The notes: generated by a model from the sequence alone, not told the origin. A stretch of 33,123 nt of DNA from CAYMUR01 sp964393615 (GCA_964393615.1 CAYMUR010000060.1:1-33123), one strand, 5' to 3'. Counted from the stretch's first letter, positions 7,600 to 17,545 are shown. Made by a program: numbers and translations.

Positions 7600-9690
7600 C
7601 TAGCGACCGATTCGTGCCTGGCGAACTTCTCCTGTTAGCGGCCGGTACCGGTAATAAGATTCCAAGCAGAGCGCTGCCAGCGCGGTGCTATAAACGCGAC
7701 CGCCATAACTTCCCCAAACGGTATCCGCATCCCAGCTTCCCGCAAGGGCACCAGACCGACGCTGACTTTTTAAAAGTGCCTCCTGTAACGCTACGTTCCA
7801 GCGTTGCCACCTTTCTCCCCCCATTTGCTGAAAGGCCAAGGTCGCATAGTACCAATAATATAAATTCGCTTTACCGTCACCTGGCAATTGTTCCGAGACG
7901 TACTGCGCTGCTTCCTGCAAAGCAGCAGAATTTGGGACTGGATACAAAAATAACCGGCATAGCATCCCTTCCGCGGTCATGGTGCGGGTGGGAAATTCGC
8001 CGGGTCGATACGCAACTCGCCCACGGTATCGACCGGATGAACACTGTTCCAAAAACGCTCGCATGCGATCTACCGTCGCCGCTGGGATGTGGATCCCTGC
8101 TAATTCTGCACTTTTTAACGCCATGACTTGCCAACCAAATTGGCTCATGTCACCGCGCTCACGAGGTCGATAACGCCAGCCACCATCATTTGGATTTTGA
8201 ACCGCAACAGAATAGCTGACACCTCGCTCAGCATACGGTTGAATGCGTTCGTCGCCAGTCATGGCAAACGATTCGCATATCGCGAACAACGCGATACCGT
8301 GACAATACATCCGAGCAAACGACCTAGCGTTTCCTGCCAGATCACCATCACGTTGCTGGCTGAGAAGAAATGCCAATCCATTTTGGACCGTGTCACGGTA
8401 TTCACCCGTGTAATGCGTATGTCCTGCTCCAAGAAATGCCAGCAGCGCCAATCCAGTCATCGCGGTATCAGCATCCGCACCCGCACCACCCCGGTCATGA
8501 CCCAGAACACGAGTTTCACGACCACTGCCGAATTGGCTGGAATTCCAATGGCCACTCCTATTTTGATTTCGGGCAAGCCATGCTAACGCCGCCACAACCG
8601 CAGCTTCACTGCCTGGCGTCCCTCCGCCAGCGCGGACAATATCAGCCCGTTCCTTCTGCATGCGCCAACCATAGATAGGCGGCAGCGGCGCTCCGTCCGC
8701 CGCACGTGTTGTAGACACTTGGCTGCCAACCTGCCCCCTCTCACCACCCTTCACGACCTCCGTGTGACCATTGCCGGGAACCGTCACAGGATTCCCTGGG
8801 GATGGTCGCGGAACGATCGGCCCTGGTTCTCCAAGGTCGGCATGGGCAAGATGGTCTGGCCCAGGTTCTGCCGGGTCGAGTTCGTCAGTAACATGATGCT
8901 CCACCGCCGCCTTTTCCGGAGTGTTCGGTAACTCCGCCAGCCGTTGTACAAGCTGCGTCAGCTCTTGTTGCGACCTGGGAAGGCCAGGGACAACACTCTC
9001 TCTCTTTGACACGCCGCCTGGACCAGGAAGCTCGCTTTTCAATGTCGCTGCAGGCAGCGAGGGATCGACAATGTCACGGCTACCGTCAACTGTCCGTGTT
9101 TCGGAGAGTTGCCCCACAGAAGGTTCGATCGAATCCGCGGATACCACCGTATCCCTGACAGCCTCCATCTCCTCTGCCCCCATTTCCAACGGTTTGGGCA
9201 ACGCCGCTTGAGACGATTCACTCGTCTTCACAGCGATGGTGGCAGGAATGCTCGAAGTCGCCGTGACGACAGTTGGTTCACGCTCCAAATCGGGGAACAT
9301 CTCTTCGACCGAATGGCGAAGTGGAAGCCTGGAACCAGGTTCTGGGAACTCGGACGGAGCAAACCTATTCCAAGCCTTCTCTTGGAATGCAGCCTTTTCA
9401 TCTGGAGCCTCTGCCTCTTCTTGCGCTATCCAGGTCACGCGAATTGAATCATTCGAGGTGTGCGTAGGATAAACTTTGGATACCTGGGTTTTATATCCAT
9501 ATCCAATTAATAACAGGTGGGCAAACACTGATAAAACAACACATTTCGAGGTAGGGCGCGCCTGCCCCCACCGTGTCCGACTCACCACCATCAGTGCAAT
9601 CGTCAAGAAGGCGACTCCCAGCCACAACCCGATCCAGAGGGTCCTCGGATCCGTCAACGTTTTATGCCAATGTTCGAGATCAATAAGCAT
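7600..9690 (-). CDS. Membrane protein: TonB-like helix plus terpenoid-cyclase-like domain
   Basis: A 696-residue protein, last of the TPR-ExbB-ExbD cluster. The first membrane helix lies at about 19-37 (LWIGLWLGVAFLTIALMVV). The second (about 50-66) reads CVVLSVFAHLLLIGYGY and carries Ser54-x3-His58, the S-x3-H pattern of the TonB helix that contacts ExbB/ExbD. A long linker rich in Pro, Glu and Ser (about 75-350) follows. The C-terminal third matches the prenyltransferase/squalene oxidase repeat (alpha/alpha toroid) family: AALAWLARNQNRSGHWN, AMTGLALLAFLGAGHT, GLAFLLSQQRDGDL, NPNDGGWRY and YSTALAALCLESYYRY. The D-x-D-D-T-A motif of squalene-hopene cyclases is not present in clear form, so a binding or scaffold role is as likely as catalysis. 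No TonB C-terminal domain is seen. Linking it to the proton channel is inference from the helix motif and gene order. Confidence 0.8.
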   Translation of the reverse strand: MLIDLEHWHKTLTDPRTLWIGLWLGVAFLTIALMVVSRTRWGQARPTSKCVVLSVFAHLLLIGYGYKTQVSKVYPTHTSNDSIRVTWIAQEEAEAPDEKAAFQEKAWNRFAPSEFPEPGSRLPLRHSVEEMFPDLEREPTVVTATSSIPATIAVKTSESSQAALPKPLEMGAEEMEAVRDTVVSADSIEPSVGQLSETRTVDGSRDIVDPSLPAATLKSELPGPGGVSKRESVVPGLPRSQQELTQLVQRLAELPNTPEKAAVEHHVTDELDPAEPGPDHLAHADLGEPGPIVPRPSPGNPVTVPGNGHTEVVKGGERGQVGSQVSTTRAADGAPLPPIYGWRMQKERADIVRAGGGTPGSEAAVVAALAWLARNQNRSGHWNSSQFGSGRETRVLGHDRGGAGADADTAMTGLALLAFLGAGHTHYTGEYRDTVQNGLAFLLSQQRDGDLAGNARSFARMYCHGIALFAICESFAMTGDERIQPYAERGVSYSVAVQNPNDGGWRYRPRERGDMSQFGWQVMALKSAELAGIHIPAATVDRMRAFLEQCSSGRYRGRVAYRPGEFPTRTMTAEGMLCRLFLYPVPNSAALQEAAQYVSEQLPGDGKANLYYWYYATLAFQQMGGERWQRWNVALQEALLKSQRRSGALAGSWDADTVWGSYGGRVYSTALAALCLESYYRYRPLTGEVRQARIGR

Positions 9691-9794
9691 CGTGCAGCCC
9701 CGTCAGGCATCAGGACGTAAACATCAGGCCAGTATTATTCACCATTATGTACTTTTTTCAGACATCCCAGTCGCACCACAGCCCGTTGGCAGGA

Positions 9795-10211
9795 TTAACG
9801 ACGCGTATCCACGCGCACAGATATCCCCATTTCCGGAACACCAGCGATGCGACAAGCGTTCAACACGGTGGCCACATTTTGAAATGGTCCATCTGCGTCG
9901 CCACGGACAAGCACGCCGAGATCCTCATATTCCTTTCGTGCAACCACCAGTATTTCAATGAGGGCTTTGATCGACACATTTTCCCCACGGTACGTAATCA
10001 CACCATCACGATGGACATTAATCACTTTTTTTTCCGGCGCCGAAGTAAGCGCACCAGAATCACTGACATGAGGAACTTTCAAGCCGATCTTTCGTTCCAA
10101 CTCGGTAAACTTGGTGCCTACCATGAAAAAAATGATTAACAAAAACACAATATCGATCATGGGAGTCAAATTGATCGCCGGCTGCTCGTCGAGATATGTC
10201 TTGATTGGCAT
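9795..10211 (-). CDS. exbD: ExbD/TolR-type proton channel subunit
   Basis: A 138-residue ExbD/TolR family protein. An N-terminal cytoplasmic segment leads into NLTPMIDIVFLLIIFFMV, where Asp20 is the conserved proton-carrying aspartate of the single membrane helix. The periplasmic domain includes INVHRDGVITYRGENVS and the family-typical VLVRGDADGPFQNVATVLNA. The open frame extends upstream to 10358, but homology begins at the Met of MPIKTYLDEQ, so 10211 is preferred; no strong ribosome binding site is visible. It sits between exbB, 225 bp upstream, and the terpenoid-cyclase-like gene, 104 bp downstream, and should form an inner-membrane energy-transducing complex with ExbB. Confidence 0.9.
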   Translation of the reverse strand: MPIKTYLDEQPAINLTPMIDIVFLLIIFFMVGTKFTELERKIGLKVPHVSDSGALTSAPEKKVINVHRDGVITYRGENVSIKALIEILVVARKEYEDLGVLVRGDADGPFQNVATVLNACRIAGVPEMGISVRVDTRR

Positions 10212-10436
10212 GATCGATTGGCTTTCAACTTGAAAGAATAACGATGACTGATATCTAGTACCAAAACGACAAACTGCAACGCTGACTCGCAAACGAACCA
10301 GCTTTTCCCTGAGCAGCCCAACGGCTATTACCAGGGGTACCTCCGACGCAACCTTCACTCTCTCCTCTGGGCGCCATAACGCTTATTTCCACCACATGGA
10401 AAGATCCATCCGCGGCCAAACCATTCCGTTAGGTAT

Positions 10437-11270
10437 TTAAGCAGCCTTCCCTTTCCGTTTTTTTTCCGGTGGCTTGGATGTGGGCTTCCATGCATCCGCT
10501 GCGATTAGGTTAACGACTTCCTGGCCAAGCGCATCAATTTCAATGATCAAGCGATCCACACGACTTACAAAAAACAAGTAAGCAATTAATGCCGGAATCG
10601 CGACAGTCAGGCCCGCAGCCGTGGTCAACAATGCCTGGCTGATGCCTGCGGCCAATAACTCGGGCCGCCCCATGGCGTCAGAAGTCGCAATCGCGTTGAA
10701 TGCACTGATCATCCCGACGACCGTACCCAGCATGCCCAGCAGCGGACTGATGGTAGAAATCCCATTGAAAAAACGCAGATTCTTTCGTAATTCATTGGAA
10801 ACTCTTTCGCCGGTATCAATAATTGCTTGCTCGACTTCGACCGATGGACGCCCCCATTTCCTTGCCGCCGCCCCAAACACTTCCGCCACAGGACTGCGAT
10901 TCTGCTCACAGCGCAAAACTGCTTCGTCCGCTGTTAACTGCCCTTCTCGGAGTTGCTCCAGAAATCTTCGCACAAAAGGGCGCGGAATGACACGTCCATG
11001 GCGTAGGCAGACGGCTCGTTCAAAAACAAACACCAGCAGTAAAAACGAACAAATACCAATCAACACCAACAGTGGCCCACCTTCATGCAACACCTGCAAA
11101 ACGTTTTTCGTCGGAATCGGAGCTTCGGTTGCTACCGGCTGAATCGTATCTGCAACCTTTGGCTCCAGTCCCGGCTGCGCGGATACATCACTCGGGCCAA
11201 ACAAAAACAGGAGTAGCACAAAACTCGCCAGGCGATAGCTATCGTTGAGATGGTGATTCAGAAACATCAT
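10437..11270 (-). CDS. exbB: MotA/TolQ/ExbB-type proton channel protein
   Basis: A 277-residue protein of the MotA/TolQ/ExbB family. An N-terminal signal-like segment (LASFVLLLFLFGPSDVSAQ) and a short periplasmic region precede the first channel helix (GGPLLVLIGICSFLLLVFVF). After a cytoplasmic domain come the two conserved helices, ISPLLGMLGTVVGMISAF and ALLTTAAGLTVAIPALIAY, with the polar threonines that line the proton path. The tail is lysine-rich (PPEKKRKGKAA). Start: paired ATG codons at 11270 and 11267 follow a GGGGCCGGGA stretch; a TTG at 11297 is in frame but less likely. An extra N-terminal signal region is common in ExbB-like proteins paired with TPR proteins. Its partner is the ExbD gene downstream. 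Confidence 0.9.
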   Translation of the reverse strand: MMFLNHHLNDSYRLASFVLLLFLFGPSDVSAQPGLEPKVADTIQPVATEAPIPTKNVLQVLHEGGPLLVLIGICSFLLLVFVFERAVCLRHGRVIPRPFVRRFLEQLREGQLTADEAVLRCEQNRSPVAEVFGAAARKWGRPSVEVEQAIIDTGERVSNELRKNLRFFNGISTISPLLGMLGTVVGMISAFNAIATSDAMGRPELLAAGISQALLTTAAGLTVAIPALIAYLFFVSRVDRLIIEIDALGQEVVNLIAADAWKPTSKPPEKKRKGKAA

Positions 11271-11363
11271 GGTTCCCGGCCCCAAAAAAACAGACAAATG
11301 TGAAATACAGATACAACCATACGAAATTCTATTTCAAACCAAAAAAACAAGCACCGCCGGCAC

Positions 11364-14306
11364 TCACAGTTTCGGGTTCCCAGGGGACTGCAGTCGGGCC
11401 GAAGCCTGTTCAGCAACCTCTGAATCTGGAAACTCCTTGAGCACCCGCGCATACAAACGAATTGCTTCTGATTCGACCCCATTCATTTCATAACACTTTC
11501 CGGCCTGCAACAATGCGTGTGCTCGCCAGCGAGGAAACCCGTAAAGAATTTCCACACGCAAGTACGCCCGAATGGCGGCATCATATTCCTTCTGGTGAAA
11601 ATAAGTTTCCCCGATCATCCATTGGGCCATGGCAGCTGTCTCTGACTGACCACCAGCCGGCGATGACAGGACCTGTTCATAAGCCTGCCGCGCCGCCGCA
11701 AACTTCCCCTCTGCTGCTAAACATCGGCCCATCAGGTAGTGAGCTTCGTACACCTGACGAAAATCCGGAAACTGCCCAATAACTTGCTTCGCTAATTCTA
11801 AAGCGTCTGCCCAGCGATTCTGTTGGGCGAACACTTGAGCTTGACGGATGGGAATCACCGCCTTCCAGCTCATTTCTTGCTGGCTACCGTTTGAACCATT
11901 CGCCAGCCGGGCAAACCGGTCTCCCGCATCGGCATAATTGCCTTGACGATAAAACGTTTCTGCAATCCAATATTCCGCGGCGAAATTCAACTCATGCTCT
12001 GGAAACTGATGCTTTAATTGTTCGAGCGGTGGAGTGACGTCGTCCCACGCTTCGGCTAATGCTGCGGCACGACCCTGTAAATAAAGAACATGTGCCAACA
12101 AATCCTCATCACACCCTCGTTCTGCCACCTCACTACAGAGTTGCTGGGCACGATCAAACTCCTTCGCTGCGACCGCGTCTTCTGCCATACGGTAGGTCGC
12201 ATCGGCCCAATACCTGCTACCCGGGTGGTCAGCATGAATTTCTCGAAAAATCGTATTCGCCTCAGCTGGTTGTGCCAAATCGTTATGCACCCAGGCTAAT
12301 AAATAAAGGCTGGCATCCCGCTTGCCGAAATCAGGATGCTCATCGTGCAGTCTTTCCAGCAGCCGCAAGGCGTCCTTGTCTTGTTCCAATCGATCGTGAA
12401 GCCTTGCTGCGGCGAACAACGATTCAGGCATTTGTCGACTTGTCGAAAACTGGTCAATAATCAACTGGTAGGTCGCGAGCGCACCATCCAAACGGTCTTC
12501 ACGTTCCAACGCTCTCCCCCGTGCAAGCGCCGCAATCGGTGCCTGAGGGCTGTTGGGATTCTCTTTCAACAATCGCTCAAATGTAGCAGCCGATGCATCC
12601 GCCCCCACCGTTTCCTGCTGACACCAGTGCAACCCGTCGACTCCAATACGAACGTATTCCGCCGGATTGTCTTTTTCAGCAAGATAGGCGAAAAGCTGCG
12701 CTGCCCAGACGCGATCCCCTTCGGCATAAGCTGTCTCCGCCAAAAAATGTGCAATCGGCAGTAACTGCACATGCCCCGGATTCGTTTCACAAAATCGCTC
12801 CCACCAGTCACTCGCCTCATCAAGCTTTCCGGTTTTTGCAAGACACATTGCCAAGTCCGACTGACATTTTGCCACATCAGCACCGTCCCCAAACAATCTC
12901 AGATAATCCCGCAGCGGAACCACTGCTTCTTCGAAGCGACCAACACCCATTAATGCAGACGAGTGCGCCACCAAAACCCCTCTGTGGAGTGGAGATTTTT
13001 CGTCCTGTAATTCAACTCGCTCCAGTGACACGAGAGCCGCGTTATGCTGTCCAGTTCCGAGCTGCGCCAGAGAACACAAGTACCAGGAAGTGTTATTCGG
13101 TAAGCGTTCCGAATCCTGCAACCAATCGCGAAACAGCTGGTCCGCTTCTTGATGTCGGCCCTGGCCGAGTAGTACACGGGCGAAAATTTCGCGGACATTA
13201 TCGCGACATTCACTGGCCGGGTGCTGAACGCCGAATTGTTGTGCTAATTCTATGACTCGCGGTAGTTGACCAGCCTGGTAGGCCAATCGGATCTGCCCTA
13301 ACAACGCATCATCAACAAATTCACTTTCCGACCATTGGGAAATAATCGCATCAAAATGAGCTCGCGATTCTTCGAGCTGCGAGGCGCGCCGATACGCATC
13401 TCCAGCATAAAAATGCAGTCGCGGCGCGAGCACATGCTGAGGGTCGTTCGATACCGCCGCCGAGAACGTTTGTGCCGCAGCAAACCACTGCTGCTGAGCC
13501 TGGCGACTCATGCCAAGCCAATAAAGTGCTTGCGTGTGGAGACCATCGCTAGGTGCTTCACCCTCGAAACTGGACAACTGTTGTTCGACCTGTTCAAACT
13601 GACGCCCGCGATAAGCCGCCATCGCTAACTGCAAACGAGCCTGGCGGCTAACACGTCCCTTTCGGTTCGCCAATTCTCGGTACTTCGCCAACGCTTCGGC
13701 ATGGTGGCCTAACCCATCCAGCGCTCGCGCCAGCCCGAAATGCGCCTCGTCAGCCATAGCACCATCAGAGAAATCAGAGATGGTCAGTGCAAACCATTTC
13801 TGTGCCTCGTTGAACTCTTGTTCCAAAAGAGCCAAATCTCCCAAATACACTAATGCAAAGTGGTTGTGTGGGTCACCGGGAAACTGATTACGGAACTCTC
13901 CCAACCGCTTTCGGGCCTGGGCAGACTGTCGCATAAAATACGCGACTTCGCCGCGCCGAAACAAAACTTTTGCTCTAAATTGACCTGCCGACGTCGGCGC
14001 AGCGTTCCCCCTGTTTTTGGAATTCTTTGTCTGCTCCAGGTACTGCCGATAATAGCCGTCAGACGTAGCATACTCTCCCAACTGAACGTATGCTTCTGCA
14101 GTACGGAACTGGGCTTCGGCAACCTTGGTGTGCGATGGATAGTTTTCCAGAAAAACAGAGAACTCATCAACGGCTAACTGCCACCGCTGCTCCCGATAGT
14201 GGGCTGCCCCCACGGCAAACTGATCTTCGGCTGGACCAGCCTGCAGGCACACGGGCAGCGCAGCGAACAGAGTGGCAACCAGTAATAGCCATTTGATAGG
14301 GGCCAT
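11364..14306 (-). CDS. Large secreted tetratricopeptide-repeat protein
   Basis: A 980-residue protein with a signal peptide (residues 1-23, cleavage near LQA/GPA). The mature part is almost entirely tandem TPR units. Examples are FAVGAAHYREQRWQLAVDEF, AEAQFRTAEAYVQLGEYATS, AHFGLARALDGLGHHAEALA and, near the C terminus, AAMAQWMIGETYFHQKEYDA. Some units resemble the YbgF/CpoB-type TPR that accompanies TolQ/TolR systems. It probably sits in the periplasm as a protein-interaction scaffold. It is 93 bp upstream of exbB on the same strand and is likely the first gene of that cluster. GGAAG lies a few bases before the ATG. The binding partner is unknown. Confidence 0.88.
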   Translation of the reverse strand: MAPIKWLLLVATLFAALPVCLQAGPAEDQFAVGAAHYREQRWQLAVDEFSVFLENYPSHTKVAEAQFRTAEAYVQLGEYATSDGYYRQYLEQTKNSKNRGNAAPTSAGQFRAKVLFRRGEVAYFMRQSAQARKRLGEFRNQFPGDPHNHFALVYLGDLALLEQEFNEAQKWFALTISDFSDGAMADEAHFGLARALDGLGHHAEALAKYRELANRKGRVSRQARLQLAMAAYRGRQFEQVEQQLSSFEGEAPSDGLHTQALYWLGMSRQAQQQWFAAAQTFSAAVSNDPQHVLAPRLHFYAGDAYRRASQLEESRAHFDAIISQWSESEFVDDALLGQIRLAYQAGQLPRVIELAQQFGVQHPASECRDNVREIFARVLLGQGRHQEADQLFRDWLQDSERLPNNTSWYLCSLAQLGTGQHNAALVSLERVELQDEKSPLHRGVLVAHSSALMGVGRFEEAVVPLRDYLRLFGDGADVAKCQSDLAMCLAKTGKLDEASDWWERFCETNPGHVQLLPIAHFLAETAYAEGDRVWAAQLFAYLAEKDNPAEYVRIGVDGLHWCQQETVGADASAATFERLLKENPNSPQAPIAALARGRALEREDRLDGALATYQLIIDQFSTSRQMPESLFAAARLHDRLEQDKDALRLLERLHDEHPDFGKRDASLYLLAWVHNDLAQPAEANTIFREIHADHPGSRYWADATYRMAEDAVAAKEFDRAQQLCSEVAERGCDEDLLAHVLYLQGRAAALAEAWDDVTPPLEQLKHQFPEHELNFAAEYWIAETFYRQGNYADAGDRFARLANGSNGSQQEMSWKAVIPIRQAQVFAQQNRWADALELAKQVIGQFPDFRQVYEAHYLMGRCLAAEGKFAAARQAYEQVLSSPAGGQSETAAMAQWMIGETYFHQKEYDAAIRAYLRVEILYGFPRWRAHALLQAGKCYEMNGVESEAIRLYARVLKEFPDSEVAEQASARLQSPGNPKL

Positions 14307-14411
14307 AAGCTTCCATGCGGTAACCCGACGCGTGGCTAAATCAGCCTAGCGGTGAGGCATCCATCCTAACGATTCGGTCGAAAACTGGGCAAGCCCGTTC
14401 AGTTGCCTGAC

Positions 14412-14442
14412 GCTAGCACTGTATCAGTATTTCGCTGCTAGC
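14412..14442. repeat. Inverted repeat between pcm and the TPR gene
   Basis: Seven-base arms GCTAGCA (14412-14418) and TGCTAGC (14436-14442) are separated by 17 bases. It lies in the 214-bp gap between pcm and the co-directional TPR gene. No T-run follows on the minus strand. It could be a weak transcript end for pcm or a protein site upstream of the TPR cluster. Confidence 0.3.
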
Positions 14443-14520
14443 CTCCCGTTTAACAAGCCAACTTTTCCACCACCTCAAAACCAAGAAAAAAAACGTTACA
14501 GCGTTTCACCGTCTGCCCGC

Positions 14521-15288
14521 TCAGCTGTCTGCACGACACTGCGGTCCGTTTCTTTTTTTATCGATCATCGGCACGAAGGCAACCGGAGCAATCCTCGTCT
14601 CCCGCACGGTGCCATCGCTTTGTTTTTTGTACAGCATCAGAAATTGTCGTTTGTCACCAATCGGCATGACAAGGTGCCCTTGTGGTGCCAGTTGCTGGAG
14701 AAGAGCTGCCGGTACGGCCTCTGGCGAACAAGCAGCCACAATCACATCGTACGGTGCTGCCGCATTCCAACCATCCATCCCATCCCCATGATGAATCGTA
14801 ACGTTGTTACGTTGCATCTCGCTCAGACGCTGCCGAGCCTCTTCTGCCAATTCCGGCACAATCTCCACGCTCTGTACGTCTCGCATCAACTCTGCCAATA
14901 TGGCTGCCTGATAACCGGACCCCGTGCCAACATCAAGCGCCCGTCCCTGAGGAGCAGCCATTACGATTTGAGTCATCAATGCAACAATATAGGGTTGGGA
15001 AATTGTCTGTTCATGACCGATCGGAAGCGGTTTGTCAGCATACGCGGCAGCCAGCGGTTGCTGGGGAACAAAATGATGACGTGGAACAGACCGCATCGCC
15101 TGTAACACACCCTCATCGTGAATATCGCGGCACACCAACTGCTGCTGGACCATTTTCTCCCGTAATATGGCCGCTTGCTCTTCCCGAGTCGATGACTTCC
15201 CACCTTTTCCTGTGGCAACGTCAGATCGCTCTGCGTGCCGTGAAAAAGATTTCCTGAAACCATCCAACTTTTGGAAAAACGAAAACAT
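14521..15288 (-). CDS. pcm: Protein-L-isoaspartate O-methyltransferase
   Basis: Repairs isoaspartyl residues in aged proteins by S-adenosylmethionine-dependent methylation. The 255-residue product has the family order: an N-terminal helix region (ILREKMVQQQLVCRDIHDEG), then VLQAMRSVPRHHFVPQ, the substrate loop GHEQTISQPYIVALM, SAM motif I ALDVGTGSGYQAAILAEL (residues 117-134), VQSVEIVPELAEEARQRL, GDGMDGW and APYDVIVAACSPEAVP. About 35 extra N-terminal residues precede the core and may be a lineage feature or a start called too early. No operon partner is evident; the next gene downstream, the TPR gene, is 214 bp away. Confidence 0.95.
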   Translation of the reverse strand: MFSFFQKLDGFRKSFSRHAERSDVATGKGGKSSTREEQAAILREKMVQQQLVCRDIHDEGVLQAMRSVPRHHFVPQQPLAAAYADKPLPIGHEQTISQPYIVALMTQIVMAAPQGRALDVGTGSGYQAAILAELMRDVQSVEIVPELAEEARQRLSEMQRNNVTIHHGDGMDGWNAAAPYDVIVAACSPEAVPAALLQQLAPQGHLVMPIGDKRQFLMLYKKQSDGTVRETRIAPVAFVPMIDKKRNGPQCRADS

Positions 15289-15487
15289 AACTTACGTGGT
15301 AACGGTGATCTAATAAGTTGTGTGGCAAAACCCTTTTTATTCGTCCGCACCAAAACAACCGGGTAACCTGGTACTAACAAGACCGAAATCCACCCTCTCA
15401 ACAAGCAACGCAGAAAACCCGTGGCTGGGTGTAAAATATGGCTGCACCCATTTCAACCTGACAGCTTTGCCTAACGAGGAAAGCCTT

Positions 15488-17545
15488 TTATTCTAATCCC
15501 GTTAGACCTCTGCGTCGAATGTTGCCGGGAGGACCCTGGGCAGTCGTCGCAGGATAGATCGCCCGATCAAGAGGGCCCGCTACGAACCCTTTTCTCTGGA
15601 TGTCATTCAAATGCTCTAACAAGATACGTCGTACTTCCAGGATACACCGCGGGTGACGATGAATATGGATATGGTCCGCATCGACAACCTGCTCGGAACT
15701 GACATGCTCTAAATGTGAGCTGGAATAATTTACCACGCCATCCCCTTTAGCACTGAAACTACCAACCATCGAGTCGTCGGATAACACTCCGACGATATTG
15801 TGGTATTCGACATGGGGTGCAGTTCGACCTGCAAGCATCACCGGCAGCATCGGTGAATCCGGTGCCAGGGACTCAATACTGGTGTCGATCGCCAAGAGAC
15901 GCGTATCCTGAAAATATTCTGGGTTGTCACGAAACAGATGATTTCGGTTACGGACGATCTTGCTCGGCATTTCAATCAACATGCGGCCTAAATATTGGGT
16001 AGTCGAATTGGAAAATTCGCTCCCACGGTGTGGCGTACCGATCGTTACCACGCGACGAATTGAGTGGTTGGGGTCGAAGAAAAACGTCTCTGCCATTGTC
16101 CGGCGTGCGTCGTCCGAAGCCTCCAGTTGATCAAACGGTCGATCGGTAGCAATCTGCCAGAAATCATCTCCACTTTCCAGTGTTTGTAGCTTAGAAACAA
16201 GTCCTCCCATGCTGTGGCCTACCAACACCATTTGGTCGAGGGCAACCGTTTGTCGCAGCGGATCCAGATCATTTCGCAGCGCCTTTAAATCGGACCGCAT
16301 TTGAGCCGCACTTACCCAGAAAGGCTGCCCGGTGGGATACATGTAGAACCAGAATTGGTAATGTTGACGTATTTCCGGCAACCCGCGCAGATCGTTGAAC
16401 ATTTCCATCCACGTCAAGGGACTGGCCCACAGACCATGCACCATCATCACAGGAATCTTGTTCGGATCATATGGTTCGACCATATAAACACCTCGCATCT
16501 GCTGTGCCGTATCCGGTCGCAACAGCCCGATTGTGGCAATCTGTTTCGCATCGTATGCAGGTTGATCAAGAAAATACGCCAACGGAGTGCTGAGGTCCGT
16601 TTCTAACGGCACGCGCCGGCCCGCCACGATAATATTCGGCGTTACCATTGGATCGTACAGCTCCAGAACACAACGTGAAGAAGCAGTGCCTTCTTCTCCC
16701 TGGCTCCGGGTCTCATCATCTGTCACGACGCGTAACAAGGCGGTGACAGGAAAAGCTAATTGAGGTGGATAATATTTTCCGGCAACATCCTTCTTATCGT
16801 CGCCATCGTCGTCGTGCGGCCGCCGGATGGCAATCAATGGTACGCCCAGCCCAAAAGTTCGATAATGGTTAGTCAACCCGTCTATCTCGTAATCCGAAAC
16901 AAATTCAAATCGGCCAAAATCCTCTGCCTGCCAGTTACCTCGCAGTACAACCTTGACGTCATAGGTTTTGCGATCAGACGCAACCTTGTATGAGTGTCCT
17001 GGCCTTAATTCACCACGTTCTTTCAAAATCCGTAATACCTGTTCCAAAGCTCCATTGTAGAGATCACAGGCCCGCCGAAACTGGGGATCATAGGGATTCC
17101 GTTCCCAATCAAATTGTGAATCAAGCAGGTACATATAAGCGCTGGCAACAGCCTCTCCGTATTCATCCAACGCTTTGCGAACGTCCATGTCGCTTTCAAA
17201 ACGGTGACCATGAATATAAGCCAATTCTGTCAGGGCATATACTTTTTCTGCTGCCGGTTCTTGCTCATTTAGTTGCCGCAGTTGATTCTTCAACTGCCCT
17301 GTGTCATGGTCAATCTCCTCGGGCAAATCATAACGCCGTAAAAGTTGAACCGTACGTTCTGTCGGTTGTGGCCCACGCCGCGAAAACAATCGCAAGGGTT
17401 CAGCTAGTGGATTGGCGGGCATTTCACGCAATATCACGAATTGTGAGCTTAAACAGCCACTCGCAAAGAGTAATAGCCCCAATACAACCAGCATGCTCGG
17501 CCCTAGGCCAGGGCGATAAGTAGAAATGACTCGTCTCACGAACAC
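15488..17545 (-). CDS. Alpha/beta-hydrolase (lipase-like) lipoprotein
   Basis: A 685-residue protein with a lipoprotein-type signal (LVVLGLLLFASGC, Cys31), so probably anchored in a membrane. The C-terminal half is an alpha/beta hydrolase: VMMVHGLWASPLTWMEM gives the oxyanion-hole HG, GHSMGG carries nucleophile Ser445, VVTIGTPHRGS is typical of lipase/PGAP1-like families, GDGVV gives the likely Asp602, and the HIHIHRHP segment (about 624-631) supplies the likely catalytic His. The N-terminal half (about 40-350) is family-specific, with a helical region and a predicted beta-rich region, and I do not recognise it. The start is GTG 17545, with AGGA about eight bases upstream. Substrate is unknown; it could be a lipid or ester on the cell envelope. 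Confidence 0.85.
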   Translation of the reverse strand: MFVRRVISTYRPGLGPSMLVVLGLLLFASGCLSSQFVILREMPANPLAEPLRLFSRRGPQPTERTVQLLRRYDLPEEIDHDTGQLKNQLRQLNEQEPAAEKVYALTELAYIHGHRFESDMDVRKALDEYGEAVASAYMYLLDSQFDWERNPYDPQFRRACDLYNGALEQVLRILKERGELRPGHSYKVASDRKTYDVKVVLRGNWQAEDFGRFEFVSDYEIDGLTNHYRTFGLGVPLIAIRRPHDDDGDDKKDVAGKYYPPQLAFPVTALLRVVTDDETRSQGEEGTASSRCVLELYDPMVTPNIIVAGRRVPLETDLSTPLAYFLDQPAYDAKQIATIGLLRPDTAQQMRGVYMVEPYDPNKIPVMMVHGLWASPLTWMEMFNDLRGLPEIRQHYQFWFYMYPTGQPFWVSAAQMRSDLKALRNDLDPLRQTVALDQMVLVGHSMGGLVSKLQTLESGDDFWQIATDRPFDQLEASDDARRTMAETFFFDPNHSIRRVVTIGTPHRGSEFSNSTTQYLGRMLIEMPSKIVRNRNHLFRDNPEYFQDTRLLAIDTSIESLAPDSPMLPVMLAGRTAPHVEYHNIVGVLSDDSMVGSFSAKGDGVVNYSSSHLEHVSSEQVVDADHIHIHRHPRCILEVRRILLEHLNDIQRKGFVAGPLDRAIYPATTAQGPPGNIRRRGLTGLE

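Noticed and set aside
10621..11142. 173-codon plus-strand open frame
   Set aside because: It is antisense to exbB, whose conserved helices are in the minus-strand frame.
12593..13255. 220-codon plus-strand open frame
   Set aside because: It is antisense to the TPR gene, where the minus-strand frame carries clear repeats; the composition looks like a shadow.
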